A stretch of DNA of 64,000 bases from Dioscorea cayenensis subsp. rotundata (GCF_009730915.1 NW_024088187.1:1-64000), one strand, 5' to 3'. Counted from the first letter of the stretch, positions 1-13,000 are shown. The notes: generated by a model from the sequence alone, not told the origin. Program-made: numbers and translations.

Positions 1-2330
1 TTTATGTGAGCCTGAAAAAAACAGAAAAAAAAGAAGATAAATTATGAGAAATAATTCAATATTAGAAAGTAAGCCAACAATACTCAGTTTGAAAATGCAT
101 ACAAAGTTCATGTAAGAGAGTCTTCTTATGCTTTCTATATTTCCTGAATTGAGAATCCTCCTTATGTCTGAAGGCAGCAAAGGATATCCTCCTCTTCAGA
201 AAACAAAAACCACGATATTCAATCCCTCTCTCTATCTCTACTAGTCACCCATCCATCTCTAGTTCTCATTTTACATATAGAACAAGAATACTTTTAAGGG
301 CCGATGCCAACATGTATCCTTCAGGTGCCATTTTCTGTCACCCAGTTCCACCCTCAATGGTGCTGATAAAACAAAGTGAAAATTAACATGGAGCAAAAGG
401 ATTCTGGGATAGACATTATGGACATTCTCATTACCTTGGTGTGATGTTGTTCACAGATAACAGGCAACATGTGCATTCTTTTCAAGCTTCTGGTGGTGGA
501 TTCAGCTGAAGAGAAACCAAGAATTAAATAACACATGGGGATGTTAGAGAGAGCAAGTCCTTTTTTTTTTGGTTAACCATTTTTATGGTTCTCTGGTAGA
601 GCTACTCACAAAGAAACTGAGAGCTTCTGCATCTAAAATATATCAACAACAATAGATATGTGATATCAGAATTAGAAAACCAACAACTGACCTCTCCAAT
701 CCCCTGTGGATATCAAGTGTCCGAAAGTGCCAAAAGATGTATGGCCCTAGCCAGGTAATTTTTCAGAAAAACTATAGGTCTACCGATTCATTGTCTCATT
801 CGAATTCTCCTCCTCCAAAACCAGCTATTCTTTAATCAGGCTTTGAACTATTTTCTGATACCTTAATTTCATTGTCAAACATACCCATCATTCTTATGGG
901 TTTACCCTACAACAGAATGAAAAATAAACCAGATAATCATTTCAACATGTTTGGAACTTTCGACATAAAATAAGCACCATATATAAGGTATCTATCACAT
1001 CCAATAAGAATCAATACGTAAATATGACCTGGTTGTATAGTAGATGAATATGGGAAAAGTACATACTTGCTTCTGAACTCCAAACACACCAAACAAAAAA
1101 CCTCATTGGTTAAGACAAAATACATCTTCAAATAAAACAAAGACATTTACTGCAGATATTTATGAAAAAGAAAAATAACATTTGGTCTCATAAATTATTG
1201 TGTTAAGATGATTCAAGGGTTGATTGTCAAAAACCCATTCTTAACTCAACAAGTCATAATGTAGTTTTGAACCGAAAGGAGTAGCTAGATTAATACCTCC
1301 AGAATAGGAAATCCCTTGCAAGGTTGAATTTGAATGGCTGTCAGAGAAAGGAATAATCATTTTTGAAGTCTTCAATTGTGGAACAAGAAGACGCAGAGTA
1401 TCAGCTTTTCTGTTAGTCAGCTTCTGTAGCATCAGACCAAAATCTTTTAACATTAGAGTCAGCATCAACCTCCACATTCAGCTGTCTACCCTTCCATATG
1501 ACCACTATATTAGCTATGCAAATTATCCTGCCAGAAACACAACAAATTTTCCAGTAAATATTGTAACATTATGCATGATAGGAATGAGACAATGCAGCTG
1601 AACACTACTTCCTTGAGAAAGAAAAACTCTGAACCAATAAGTCATCAAATTAACGGGGCCTATTCAAAGATATCCATCACCAAAACAATGAATAAATACA
1701 ATACTGGAACAAGAAATATGAAACAACACCATGGTGATACAAAAAATGCCATTTAGTCCAAAAATGAATAAGCTACTGTGAGCTCTGAGACTCACTTCAA
1801 TCAATATATGGCATATTTCAGTTCCAAGGAGCATAGATAAACATGACAGAACTATTCATACCATCAAACCACTTCTACAACACCACTCAAATAACAAAAA
1901 GCTTAAGGAATGTTCGTGATCCATTATTCCAATGAACTCAAAAATATAAATTCATGAGAAAAGGTCTCTCATCTCACCCATAGCCACAGATTCAAAGCAA
2001 CTCGAGTGAGAAGTCATATAAAAAGGAGGGCGCCTTTCCTCTGCTTGATTGCATCTCCAAACAATCCCAAACTGAGATTTTCCAGGATAATCTCCAACAA
2101 AACAAGACACTCAGCAATTAGGGCACAATCAAACAAACCAACAACGTAAATTGATGAATAAACTCGAGGAAACATTGCAAAAATAATAACTTTTTTGTCC
2201 GTAGAACATGCAATCGGTGAGAATTCAACCAAACTACAACAATTCACACATGGTCATTGAAAATTAGGGTTTCAATTGGGGAAAAAAAAATCGTAAACTC
2301 ACCTCCGGCCAAGACTTTCCAGCAGCGCAA
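1..2330 (-). pseudogene. 5' remnant of a UBL-WLM metalloprotease gene (copy A)
   Basis: This stretch aligns with the 5' half of the intact gene at 10049-13131 and its leader. It shares intron positions, the UBL-coding exon (about 1290-1500) and the leader intron donor near 2300. Relative to the intact copy, about 36 bases are missing near 1502-1510, including the start codon and first residues, and an extra T near 1447 shifts the UBL frame. The segment continues off the left edge, so its 3' half cannot be judged. It lies head-to-head with HSP90 copy A, as the intact copy does with HSP90 copy B. The shared order points to segmental duplication. I call it a pseudogene; rescue by an alternative upstream start is possible but not visible. 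Confidence 0.75.
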
Positions 2331-2843
2331 GTGAAACGAGGGAAAAAAATGGGATTTTTTTTACGAGTAATATATATATATATATATATACACAAGATAT
2401 GGTCACCGCCGGTGGGCATAGTTATGCTGTTTTCATCAGAATAATCTCTTTAGAAATATAAAATCAAAATTATTTGAATATATATTTTTTTTTAAGGAAA
2501 ATGGATATTTTTAAAATTTATAATCATTCATGTGATTTTATCAAAAAGAACAGTTTGGGAATATACAAATAAATTAACAAATTATTTTTTTTTAAATCAT
2601 TATTACAACTATGTCATGTAAAATCTGAAACTATAGTTGGCTCTTGTATATATCACATCTATCATCTATTTGCAAAATTAATCACTTATTAGTTGGATTA
2701 ATGTAACTCCTATGATTAAAAGACTTAAATTTGAAGAATTATTAACCTCAATTTTATAAAGTCCAAACGATGTTTCACAAAAACCCATTATTATAGTGCT
2801 GCTCTAAATCTTAGTAGCTTTTGAATAAGGCTAGAGTTGTTGA
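2331..2843. other. Intergenic, AT-rich, with (TA)n
   Basis: Non-coding spacer between the divergent WLM remnant and HSP90 copy A. A (TA)n run lies near 2371-2391. About 100 bases after it still match the copy B spacer near 14020-14060. After that the two spacers are unrelated until about 3880. No open frame of interest was seen. Confidence 0.6.
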
Positions 2844-3552
2844 GGGGGTGTTGTTTGGTTGAGGGAGTGAAGGGGGGTGAGAGGAGGGGTGAGGAGCACC
2901 CCTCCTCACCCCTCATAATCCACTCCCACAAATCGGGATGCTTTGTGAGTGGATGTTTATTGCTATTTTTAAATAATGCAAAATATCATTAATCGCCTTC
3001 ACCCTATATCGTAGAATCCTATCAGATCCTGGTGATTGTTGTGTTTGGGATCGTGAATACGCTTTATCATGAGCATAATTTTATTAAATACTGATAGAGT
3101 ATGCTTTCCAAGTATGTTTTTCACCATTTTTAAGTTTCATGAATAAATATGACAAAAATAGGGTATGTCTTGAATGATCATCGAGTGTCACATTTTAACC
3201 AATATTTATCAATTATAATCGAGATGTTATGACTCCTCATAATTTTTCAAATAAATATTTTTCCCTAATTATTGTGTGTTTTATAATGTTTATCATATAT
3301 TATATATTGTGTTATTATTATTATTCTACAATTGATTATTATATATATTATTACCTATTTTTATTATAGCAAGTGAAATAGTCGAAATACAGCATTACAT
3401 CTTTCTCTCTCCTCCCCACTCTTTTTCAACTAAACATAAACTACTCCTCCACACCCCTCCATGAACCAAACACGATATTTTTCTCAAACCCTCCATACTC
3501 CTCCCTCACTCCCCTCACCCCCTCCTCCCTCCCTCCAGAACCAAACATGGGG
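2844..3552. mobile_element. Tourist/PIF-Harbinger-like MITE (probable)
   Basis: The two ends are inverted versions of one G-rich sequence containing GTTTGGTT followed by runs of GAGGG/GTGAGG. The left end begins near 2844 (GGGGGTGTTGTTTGGTT). The right end, read on the minus strand, begins near 3552 (CCCCATGTTTGGTTC). The interior is AT-rich with no coding potential. The flanking trinucleotides (TGA and TAA) do not match exactly, so the borders are approximate. Copy B lacks the element, so it probably inserted after the duplication. Confidence 0.5.
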
Positions 3553-4010
3553 TAAAAGACTGTCAATTTACTATTATGCCTTTTTTATTAGTTTATTTGA
3601 AGCTATCTTCCCTGGTTCTAAAACTAGGGTATTTTCTGATTCCAACCTATTAAAACCTAACATGTGTCATCAAATCATAATAGAATAAAAAATTAATATC
3701 ATATAAAACACGTTTTCAAAATATGATAGGTTAAAAACCACTAGTATTTCGCTCCAAAATCAGGGAGATGTTTTTAGCTTATAGCATTCTTAATTGTCAT
3801 GTTGTTTATTGGTATAATTTTTATTAAACAAAATTCAGTGGGTTTAGCTATTTTTTTATATTAAAAATTATTGTTAAAGTTGCTTTAAATAATTAATTGA
3901 GATATTTTAAAAATTAATTTTGATAAATTATTTATATTTTTATTAATCACTATAAATTATAAAAAGAGAAATTTACAAAAATGCCCATGGTCCAAAGCCC
4001 AAGTCAAGTA

Positions 4011-4082
4011 TCCAGAACCTTCTTTAAAAAAATTAAAAGCAAGCCAAAGAGAAGTCTCTGGAAACATACCCTTCTATAAATA
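4011..4082 (+). promoter_or_regulatory. HSP90 copy A promoter: heat-shock element and TATA box
   Basis: A heat-shock element core GAACCTTC at 4015-4022 fits the nGAAnnTTCn rule bound by heat-shock factors. A TATA box TATAAATA is at 4075-4082, about 97 bases before the start codon. Both are preserved before copy B. The sequence between them differs from copy B, which has an additional half-site run. Confidence 0.7.
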
Positions 4083-4178
4083 AAAATAACCCTCAAACCC
4101 TAGATCCATCTCGTTCGCCTCTCTTTGCTTTTATCGTTCCCAAATTTTCTCTTCAAACCCTAGCTCTAGATCACAGCA

Positions 4179-7100
4179 ATGGCCGACACTGAGACGTTTG
4201 CTTTCCAGGCGGAGATCAACCAGCTTCTCAGCCTCATCATCAACACCTTCTACTCTAACAAGGAGATTTTTTTCTCCGTGAACTCATCTCCAACTCTTCC
4301 GATGTGAGTCTTTTGTGTTTTTTATTATGTGATTATTGTTGATTTTTCTTGGATTTATCGGGGATGTGTCAGCATGATTAACTTTTGATGAGTTTGATGA
4401 TCGTTTGTGTGACAATGGCTTTTCTTTTTCCATAGTTTCTGATTTTATTTCGATTTTATTGAGGTTTTTTTATTAGAGCTTGGTGTATTGATTTATGAGC
4501 ATGAATTATTGTTATTTTTCTATGTTTTTTTAGAATTTATATTAGGGTTCGGTGTATTAGCTAATGTTTATGAATTATTCGCTCTTGTTTTTGATAAGTT
4601 ATTCTTAGATTGTGCGGATTGATAGGAAACTGATTTATGAGCATTGATGTATCATTGATGGATTTCAATGTCGTTGCAAGAAGCATCTTTTAGTTTTAAG
4701 CCTGAAAGAAATTCTTTCTGTTTTACTATAATGTTAATGCTGATGATATGAGGATGTTATCTGAAAACAGGCACTGGACAAGATCAGGTTTGAGAGTTTG
4801 ACAGATAAGAGCAAGCTTGATGCGCAGCCGGAGCTCTTTATCCACATTGTCCCTGACAAGGCCACCAATACTTTAAGCATCATTGACAGCGGTATTGGAA
4901 TGACAAAGTCTGACCTTGTCAACAACCTTGGTACCATTGCGAGGTCAGGCACGAAAGAGTTCATGGAGGCACTTGCTGCTGGTGCGGATGTGAGCATGAT
5001 CGGTCAGTTTGGTGTCGGATTTTATTCAGCCTACCTTGTTGCTGAGAGGGTGGTTGTGACTACCAAGCACAATGATGATGAGCAGTATGTGTGGGAGTCC
5101 CAGGCTGGTGGATCTTTCACTGTGACCAGAGATACATCCGGGGAGAATCTGGGAAGGGGCACCAAGATCACTCTCTTCCTCAAAGAGGATCAGGTATAGA
5201 ATGAGAATAATTGATTTGTGTTCTACTAGTTATTCAAGTTTCTGTTTGTTGATTGGATGGTATTGCTGCATTTAGTTTTGCTGGACTAGCTCTATGTCTG
5301 TTGTTAAAGCAATATTACTGAATTAGGGGCATTTAGTGATTGTGTTTGTGGACTGCTTGTAATTGTATGCCTCTCTAGGTGTGTTTAATTCTTATTAATT
5401 GACAGTGAGGTACTGCAGTATTCGATTAAATTATTCTAAAATAGTGTTGGTATTGGTATTATTTTAAATAAGTATTGATTAATTAACTGTTGGATTATAT
5501 GAACTAGCCCTAAGAAGTATTGAGTATGATGTGTGTTTGATCACTAATCATATGCCTTTGTTGTATTAGGTATTGGTTGAAAGGTTAGTACTTGTTTATG
5601 ATGCATGGGGAGTTTGCTTGTTTTGTAATTGTGTTCACTATCTACTGTTTTGGGGCCTTCAAAAGTCATGTTATTCTCAAAATCATTATTGATAGAAGAT
5701 GCATGTGGTCATATCTCTTCTTTTATAGATGAGACTTTAGAATATTGAACTTCGCCCATTCACAGTATCAACCTGCAAGTAGAGCAAATTTTTTGTACTC
5801 TTATTGTCAGTCATGTCTTGATGCTTATAGAGGTGATTTTCCTTTAGATTTATTCCACCATAAACTCTTGGAATGTGTTCTACTGGCGTGTCTGACTTAA
5901 TTTGTTGGATGTGAAACCGTAGCTGGAGTATCTTGAAGAACGCCGCCTGAAGGATCTCGTCAAGAAACACTCTGAATTTATCAGCTACCCCATCTCCTTG
6001 TGGATTGAGAAGACCACTGAGAAGGAGATCTCTGACGATGAAGATGAGGAGGACAAGAAAGACGAGGAAGGGAAGGTGGAGGATGTTGATGAGGAGAAGG
6101 AGGAGAAGGAAAAGAAAACGAAGAAGATCAAAGAAGTGTCACATGAATGGTCCTTGGTGAACAAGCAAAAGCCAATCTGGATGAGGAAACCAGAAGAAAT
6201 CACCAAGGAGGAGTATGGCGCATTCTACAAGAGCCTCACCAATGACTGGGAGGAGCACCTTGCAGTGAAGCACTTCTCTGTGGAGGGGCCAGCTTGAGTT
6301 CAAGGCAGTCCTGTTTTGTCCCCAAAAAGGGCGCCATTTGATTTGTTTGATACAAGGAAGAAGCCCAACAACATCAAGCTGTATGTGCGTCGGGTTTTCA
6401 TCTATGGATAACTGTGAGGAACTGATGCCGGAGTACTTGAGTTTTTGTAAAGGGAATTGTGGACTCTGAGGACCTTCCCCTCAACATCTCTAGAGAGATG
6501 CTTCAGCAGAACAAGATCCTCAAAGTTATCCGCAAGAACCTTGTGAAGAAGTGCATTGAGCTCTTCTTTGAGATTGCAGAGAACAAGGAAGATTACAATA
6601 AGTTTTATGATTCTTTCTCCAAGAATCTCAAGCTTGGCATCCATGAGGATTCACAGAACAAGGCGAAGCTGGCAGAGTTGCTGAGGTACCACTCCACCAA
6701 GAGCGGGGAGGAGATGACAAGCCTCAAGGATTATGTGACAAGGATGAAGGATGGACAGAATGACATCTACTACATCACCGGTGAGAGCAAGAAAGCCGTT
6801 GAGAACTCTCCATTCCTGGAGAAGCTGAAAAGGAAGGGCTACGAGGTGCTGTACATGGTTGATGCCATTGATGAGTATGCTGTTGGGCAGTTGAAGGAGT
6901 TTGAGGGAAAGAAGCTTGTTTCAGCAACCAAGGAAGGTTTGAAGCTGGATGAAAGCGAGGATGAGAAGAAAAAGAAGGAAACACTTGCCCAGAAGTTTGA
7001 AAGTTTGTGCAAGGTCATCAAGGATGTGCTTGGTGACAAAGTAGAGAAGGTTGTAGTTTCTGACCGTGTCGTGGACTCACCATGCTGCTTGGTGACTGGT

Positions 7101-7481
7101 GAGTATGGCTGGACAGCAAATATGGAGAGGATTATGAAGGCACAAGCTCTCAGGGACTCAAGCATGGCTGGGTACATGTCAAGCAAGAAGACAATGGAGA
7201 TCAACCCGGAGAACCCGATCATGGAAGAGCTGAGGAAGCGGGCGGATGCTGACAAGAATGACAAGTCTGTCAAGGACCTTGTCCTGCTGTTATTCGAAAC
7301 CTCTCTTTTGACCTCCGGCTTCAGCCTTGATGATCCAAACACCTTTGGCAACAGGATTCACAGGATGCTTAAGCTCGGTTTGAGCATCGATGAAGATGAT
7401 TCGACTGCTGATGCTGACACTGACATGCCTCCTCTTGAAGAAGCTGAAGCTGAGGAGAGCAAGATGGAAGAGGTAGATTAA
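4179..7481 (+). CDS. HSP90: Cytosolic heat shock protein 90 (copy A, frame-disrupted)
   Basis: ATP-dependent cytosolic chaperone of the plant HSP81/HSC80 class. Three exons are visible: 4179-4303, 4771-5193 and 5923-7481, all with GT-AG borders. The protein begins [17 protein letters not shown]. It carries the N-terminal ATPase motifs (IDSGIGMT, then [14 protein letters not shown]), the acidic charged linker (about 6030-6130), the middle domain, and the C-terminal MEEVD that binds TPR co-chaperones. Exon 1 has T7 where the conserved ...NKEIFLREL frame needs T5 (4267-4273), giving a premature stop. Exon 3 has five apparent extra bases between 6288 and 6450 relative to copy B. With those and the two exon 1 bases discounted, the gene would be 699 codons, the usual length. 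Whether the indels are real or assembly errors is unresolved. Confidence 0.85.
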
Positions 7482-8250
7482 AATCAGTAATTGATCTTTT
7501 ATCCTTTAAACTTGTTACTTAAGCTTCCTATTTTTGTCTAATTAGTTCAGTCTTCTCAGTTCCATGTTTGGTTAACTTCTTTTGTTTTTAGAAGACTTGG
7601 TTTGGTTTTTTTATGAGAATGTCGTTGTGAACTAGTTTCATTGTGTTCTGTTGTGGTGTGTTGTGTTGCGGTATTATAAATCTTGAATTTGTTGAAGTTT
7701 TAAAATTTTAATACATTGTTAAGTAATATACATTCTAAAATTTTTTTAAAAAAAAAAACTATTTGGTTAATATATAAATGATTTTTAAATAAAAGAGACA
7801 AGCCTCTTTGTCTCTGAATTGAAGTAACTAGTGGTGCATCAAAAAGTAAAAAGCAAAAAGATAAAGAAGAAAAAGATATTCCGATTCTTTTCTCTACAAT
7901 TGTGACCAAGTTATTCTCACTGCTCCTTACAAATGGGAGCCTCTCTTTTCTCTTCTATTTTCAGATCTTGTTTTATGGTTGTACTTGTAACCTGAAAAAT
8001 AAATAAATAAATAAATGAATTGGTTCACTAATTTTGATCAATTGGTATTTAAGTGTTAACTCTACATTAAGTTTTTATAAGAAATAAAATAAAAAAATAA
8101 GAAGAAAAAAAAAAAACTGTTAATTTTGATAGTTTGAATTAGCAGTGAAATGGCTGTGTTGGAGAGAGGGCCATGATGGCAGGAAGCAAGAGGTTGAGAG
8201 GTTGGTGCTGATGGGAGGAAGCTTTGATGCTTTCTTGTTATTGTTTTTTA
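7482..8250. other. HSP90 copy A 3' flank
   Basis: The first about 150 bases resemble the 3' flank of copy B with scattered substitutions and are probably 3' UTR. The rest is AT-rich spacer with poly-A and poly-T runs. No gene was seen. Confidence 0.5.
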
Positions 8251-8506
8251 CTCCCTCCGTTCCTTTTTATTCGTTATAAATTTATGTTTTTTTATTTATA
8301 TTTTTTGAACATCAAGAAACATTTGTTATTTTTTTCCCCAAAATTATCCTAACACTCTATTCAATTTTTTTCTTAAAATTTAATATGAGAAAGAAATGTG
8401 AAAAATATAAATTAAGGGTAATTTTGAAAAAATAACTAATTTTTTATTAAATTATGTGAAATAACCAAATATGTGAGATTCGACTGATAAAAAAGAATGG
8501 AAAGAG
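8251..8506. mobile_element. Stowaway MITE (Tc1/mariner family)
   Basis: The left end reads CTCCCTCCGTTCC directly after TA. The right end, on the minus strand, reads CTCTTTCCATTC and is followed by TA. This is the classic Stowaway terminal inverted repeat with a TA target duplication (8249-8250 and 8507-8508). The 256-bp AT-rich interior has no coding capacity. Confidence 0.85.
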
Positions 8507-9454
8507 TAATTTTTAAGAATCTTAAAAATATAAGTGAATTAATATATTGTTTATTAAATTAATTAATATTTTTTTTATAAAATTAATTGTTATAAAAAAA
8601 TATTAAATAAATAATACTAATATAAATTAATAAGTCTCATCATCCCATTTACACACTGTTTTTTTAACTTACATCAAATTAAATAATAAAAAGTTAAATG
8701 CATTATTTTTCAATTACACATAAATTACACCATCATTTTAATTTATAGGTGATTACACAAATGCTTGATGCATATCCAAATACAATTGGGAAAAAAATAA
8801 GAATCAATACCAATATTCATAATTAAAAAAATATTATTTAAATCGTTTATTCCTTGATATTAAAATTAATTGGATTTTTTTTTTTTTGACAATTGAATCA
8901 GGCAAAATTTATTTTGTGTAATTTTCGAGATATACTATTTGTTAGAATTCTATATTTTGAGAAATTTTTGAATATTATTTGATAATTTCTATTTGTTTAT
9001 GAAAATAAGATACATAATATATATATTTTTAATAAAATGGATAAATTACAAATTTATTGAAAAAAAAAAATAAACAGAATAGACGTAGGAAAAAAAATAA
9101 TCACTAAAAAAAACAAACGACTAAAATCCTCACCATAAGTGAGAAACACAAAGAATAGAACAAATAAAATAAATCACAGAAAGGAGGAAGTTGAGCCGAT
9201 TTAATACATAAATATCAAATTCCCTGAATTTAGCAAAATTTCAGCAAAATTTGTATATGCAACCTTATGAATAAGAACATTTACATATTAACTTCCATAA
9301 AAATCATACCTATATAATCAACCTTATTTTCTGAACAAAAAAAATACATAAATCATTTTACTCTTTACATATGCAATGATCAACTTTCAATAATCATGAC
9401 ACATACAACCATAGAATATATCTAAATTGTTGCTATTATTGATACAAGTTGCAA
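8507..9454. other. AT-rich spacer
   Basis: AT-rich sequence with homopolymer runs. No gene, RNA or clear element was recognised. Confidence 0.5.
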
Positions 9455-9904
9455 AGGAATGTAAGAGTGTAATCGATCGAGTTCGAGCCGAGGACTCCTC
9501 GAGCTCTATTGAAAACTCGCTGCTCAATACTCGGCTTGAATTCGATCGAGTTTTATTTTTATAGCCCGAGCTCAACTCAATACATAAATCAAGCTATTCG
9601 AGCTCGCTCGATTAAGCTCGATAAAAACTAACAAACTATATTTTATCATAGATAATTTTATACTTAAATTCGAATTCAGGCTCAAACTCAATTATATATA
9701 AAACAAACTAACATATAATATATATACACATAAATACAACTACTCGATTAAGCTCGCTAACATTCATGTCAAGTATTAAGATGCTCGAACTCGATTCGCT
9801 CGACTACTTGAGCTCGAACTCGACCCTAAGTGAGTCGAGTTCGAGCTTTACCCGAATCGAACTCGAGTAACTTGCAAATAGTAGTGGATCATTTACACCC
9901 CTAA
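9455..9904. mobile_element. hAT-like MITE rich in AGCTCGA words
   Basis: The segment is packed with overlapping TCGAG, AGCTCG and TTCGAG words in both orientations, unlike its flanks. The right end read on the minus strand begins GGGGTGTAAATGAT, and the left end has a related GAGTGTAATCGAT, which suggests short hAT-type terminal inverted repeats. No clean 8-bp duplication was found, so the family call is tentative. Confidence 0.45.
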
Positions 9905-10048
9905 ATATAAGACTTTTTTTTCACATCAAACAAACATCCCAGTGACTTTTAATTATAATAATATAGTATATATAATACATTCAATTTGTTCTATACAAGC
10001 AATCACAAATGTTTTAGCATCAAATGCGATACTCGATTAAGCCATGCA

Positions 10049-13000
10049 TTAAGCAATGGAGATCTCTAACGAAGATTTGGCGAGCCACAGCAATCCGGGA
10101 TCATTCCTCTTCAACACTAAGTAAGCTTCCGCTCTCCCAACCTCGTCGGATATAATATCCTCGGCAAAACCAATCAATGCAAGAACCTCCATCGCCGCTG
10201 TTTGACACAAATATCACGTCAACACAAAGTATAACACACAGAAAATGAAATATGTAAAGCTCAGGATTCACCTTTGTAATTTGCAACATTCCTTTGAAAC
10301 ATAGGATTGGACTGCATTTTTGAAGAACAAATTGATAAGAACATGAAAACACAAACTTAGAAAGTAAAATGTAAAAGATCAAACATACCTTCCGCAGTCT
10401 TCTGAATTTCATATTATCTGGATGATCAATCACATTCCTGCAAGAGAGTATAAATTGGCTCAAGTATGTCCTAAGAATGATTTAACAATGATTAGGGAAG
10501 TCAAACCTGATAATTTTTGATAGGGTCTGAAGGACAGATGCTGCCTCTGCCGGAGGTGCTTCAGACCTTAACCACGCTATAGCTTTCTGGAGACGTGCAC
10601 ATATAGCAGCTACTGGTTCTTCAATTATTCTTAGTTCTTCATTATCCAAAGTGATTGTACTGTCATCAGGATCAGGCTCATCTATTTCCATCTGTTTACC
10701 GTCCATTAAAGTATCGCTTTTCAGAGAGTCATCAGGATCTGGTTCATCGCAGTTCCTTCCAGGAAGCACATGTTTAATTGGTGAACCATTGTCAATTAGT
10801 ATACTAGCTTCAGCCTCATCAGTAGCAGACTCAAGAATGACTTTGTGATTTAAATCAGTGCCATTAGGAATGGAATCATCTGGATCTGGTTCAACAATTA
10901 ATGAATCATCAGGGTCGGGTTTGCTGATCGTCTGACAATGTTCCTGTGTGTTTTCATGGTCCAAGCAATCATCAGGATCAGGTTCATCGTTCACATCTGA
11001 TTCTCTTATGATGCTGATATGTGTTCTGTCTTCCCTGATATCCACTATGTCATCAGGGTCAGGCTCGGCATATATCTTTTCCTGATCAATTCTCAGCTCA
11101 TTGTCATCAGGATCAGGTTCAGTTGCATGATTGTCTTCTGTGGTAATTAGATTTGTAGAAGCTTTCAAGGAACGGTAGTAAGCAGCAGCAACGGAGGAAG
11201 CACGAGCAGTGGCTAGAGCATTTGAGCTTCCCCCAAGTTTCTGACCTTCATAACCTGTCACTGTTTCATAAGCAATATCGTCTTCATAGTAATCTGAGAC
11301 CTTCCGACGACTCAAAGTATGGCCTTTTGATTTTGTCCAATCCAAGCTTTCTGCTTCTCGGTTTAACTGTGTTTATAGCAGAATTAGAAGAAGCGATATA
11401 GTAAAACTTGGTTGTATAAGCTACTTGATAAAGAATGAACACCTGTTTATCCAGAGCATAAAAGTTGGCATCATGTTCAGAGTACACCATGTGAGCCTGA
11501 AAAAGAAAAAAAAAAAAAGACAAATTATGAAATAATTAAAGAGAAAGTAAGCAAAGCAAGCAAGCATACTCAGTTTGAATATTCATACGAGTTCATGCAA
11601 GAGAGTCTTCTTAATGTTGTCATATTTCCTGAATCCCTTAAGATCATCTGTCCGAAGACGCAAGGATATCTCCTCCCCATGATTCTAGAAAAATAAAAAG
11701 AACCATCCTCAGAAAAAAGAAAAAAAGAAAACCCACAGAATGTCACACCCTCTCTCTCTGCTAGTCATCATCTGTCTAAATTCTCATTTACCTTGTTGAA
11801 CCCAAGAATACATTTAGGGCTGATGCCAACATATCCTTCAGGTGCCATTTCCGTCATAATTCCCACCCTCCAACGATGCTGATAAGAAAATAAGAAATGT
11901 AAATTAACATGGTGGCAAAAAGACTCGCAGGATAGACATTATGGACATTCTCATTCTCATTGCCATTACCTTGTTCATGATAGCGATAATTCCCGGATCA
12001 CAGGCAAGCATGTGCATTCTTTTCAATGCTTCTAAAGGTGGTGGATTCAGCTGAAGAGAAACCAAGAATTAATAACATGGAGATGTTAGAAAAGGCAAGC
12101 TTCCCTTTTTTTTTCTTTCTTTTTTTTATTAAACTTATTTATGGTTCTCTGGTAGAGCTACTCACAAAGAACCCGAGAACTTCTACACCTAAAATATATC
12201 AGCAAATAATGAGTGTGATATCAGAATAAGAAAACCAATAACTGACCTCAATCCCTGGGATATCAAGTGTCTGGAAATTGCCAAAGATGTAAGGCCCTGT
12301 GGGCAATTTCAGAGAAACTACAGGTCTACCCATTCGTTGTCTCATTCGCTTCTCCTCCTCATCAAAACCAGCTATTCTCAAATCAGGATTTGAACTATTT
12401 TGTGATACCTCCTCAATTTCATTGTCAAACACACCCATCATTCTTATGGGTTTACCCTTCAACACAGTGGAAAAAACCAGATAAGCATTTCAACAAGTTT
12501 GTAACTTTCAACATAAAATAAGCACCAATATCCAAGCAACCTATCACATCCAATAAAAATCACTATGTAAATATGGTCTGGCCCTATGGTGGATGAATAT
12601 GGGAAAAATTAAAACTTGCTTCTGAACCCCGGACACACCAAACAAAAAAAGCTTCATTGGTTAAGACAAATACATTTACAAATGAAATGAACAAACGATA
12701 TTTACTGCAGATATGCATGAGTATAGCAGAACAATAAAATGGCTCTTCACGGAAAGAAAAAAAACAATTGATTCATAAATGATTGCGTTAAGATAATTCA
12801 TATACTCTGGATCTGAAAAGCTGCAACCACTATCATTTATGATAATTAATTGCCTTCGTCATTTGAAGCTATGAACCAAAATGAAGTATATGAATACCTC
12901 CAGAATAGAAACCTCGCGCAAGGTTAAATTTGAATGGCTATCAGAGAAAGGAATAATCATTTTTGAAGCCTTCGATTGTGGAACAAGAAGACGCAGAGTA

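Noticed and set aside
6839-7351. 170-codon open frame on the minus strand
   Set aside because: Antisense shadow of HSP90 exon 3. The same shadow appears at copy B (23792-24457).
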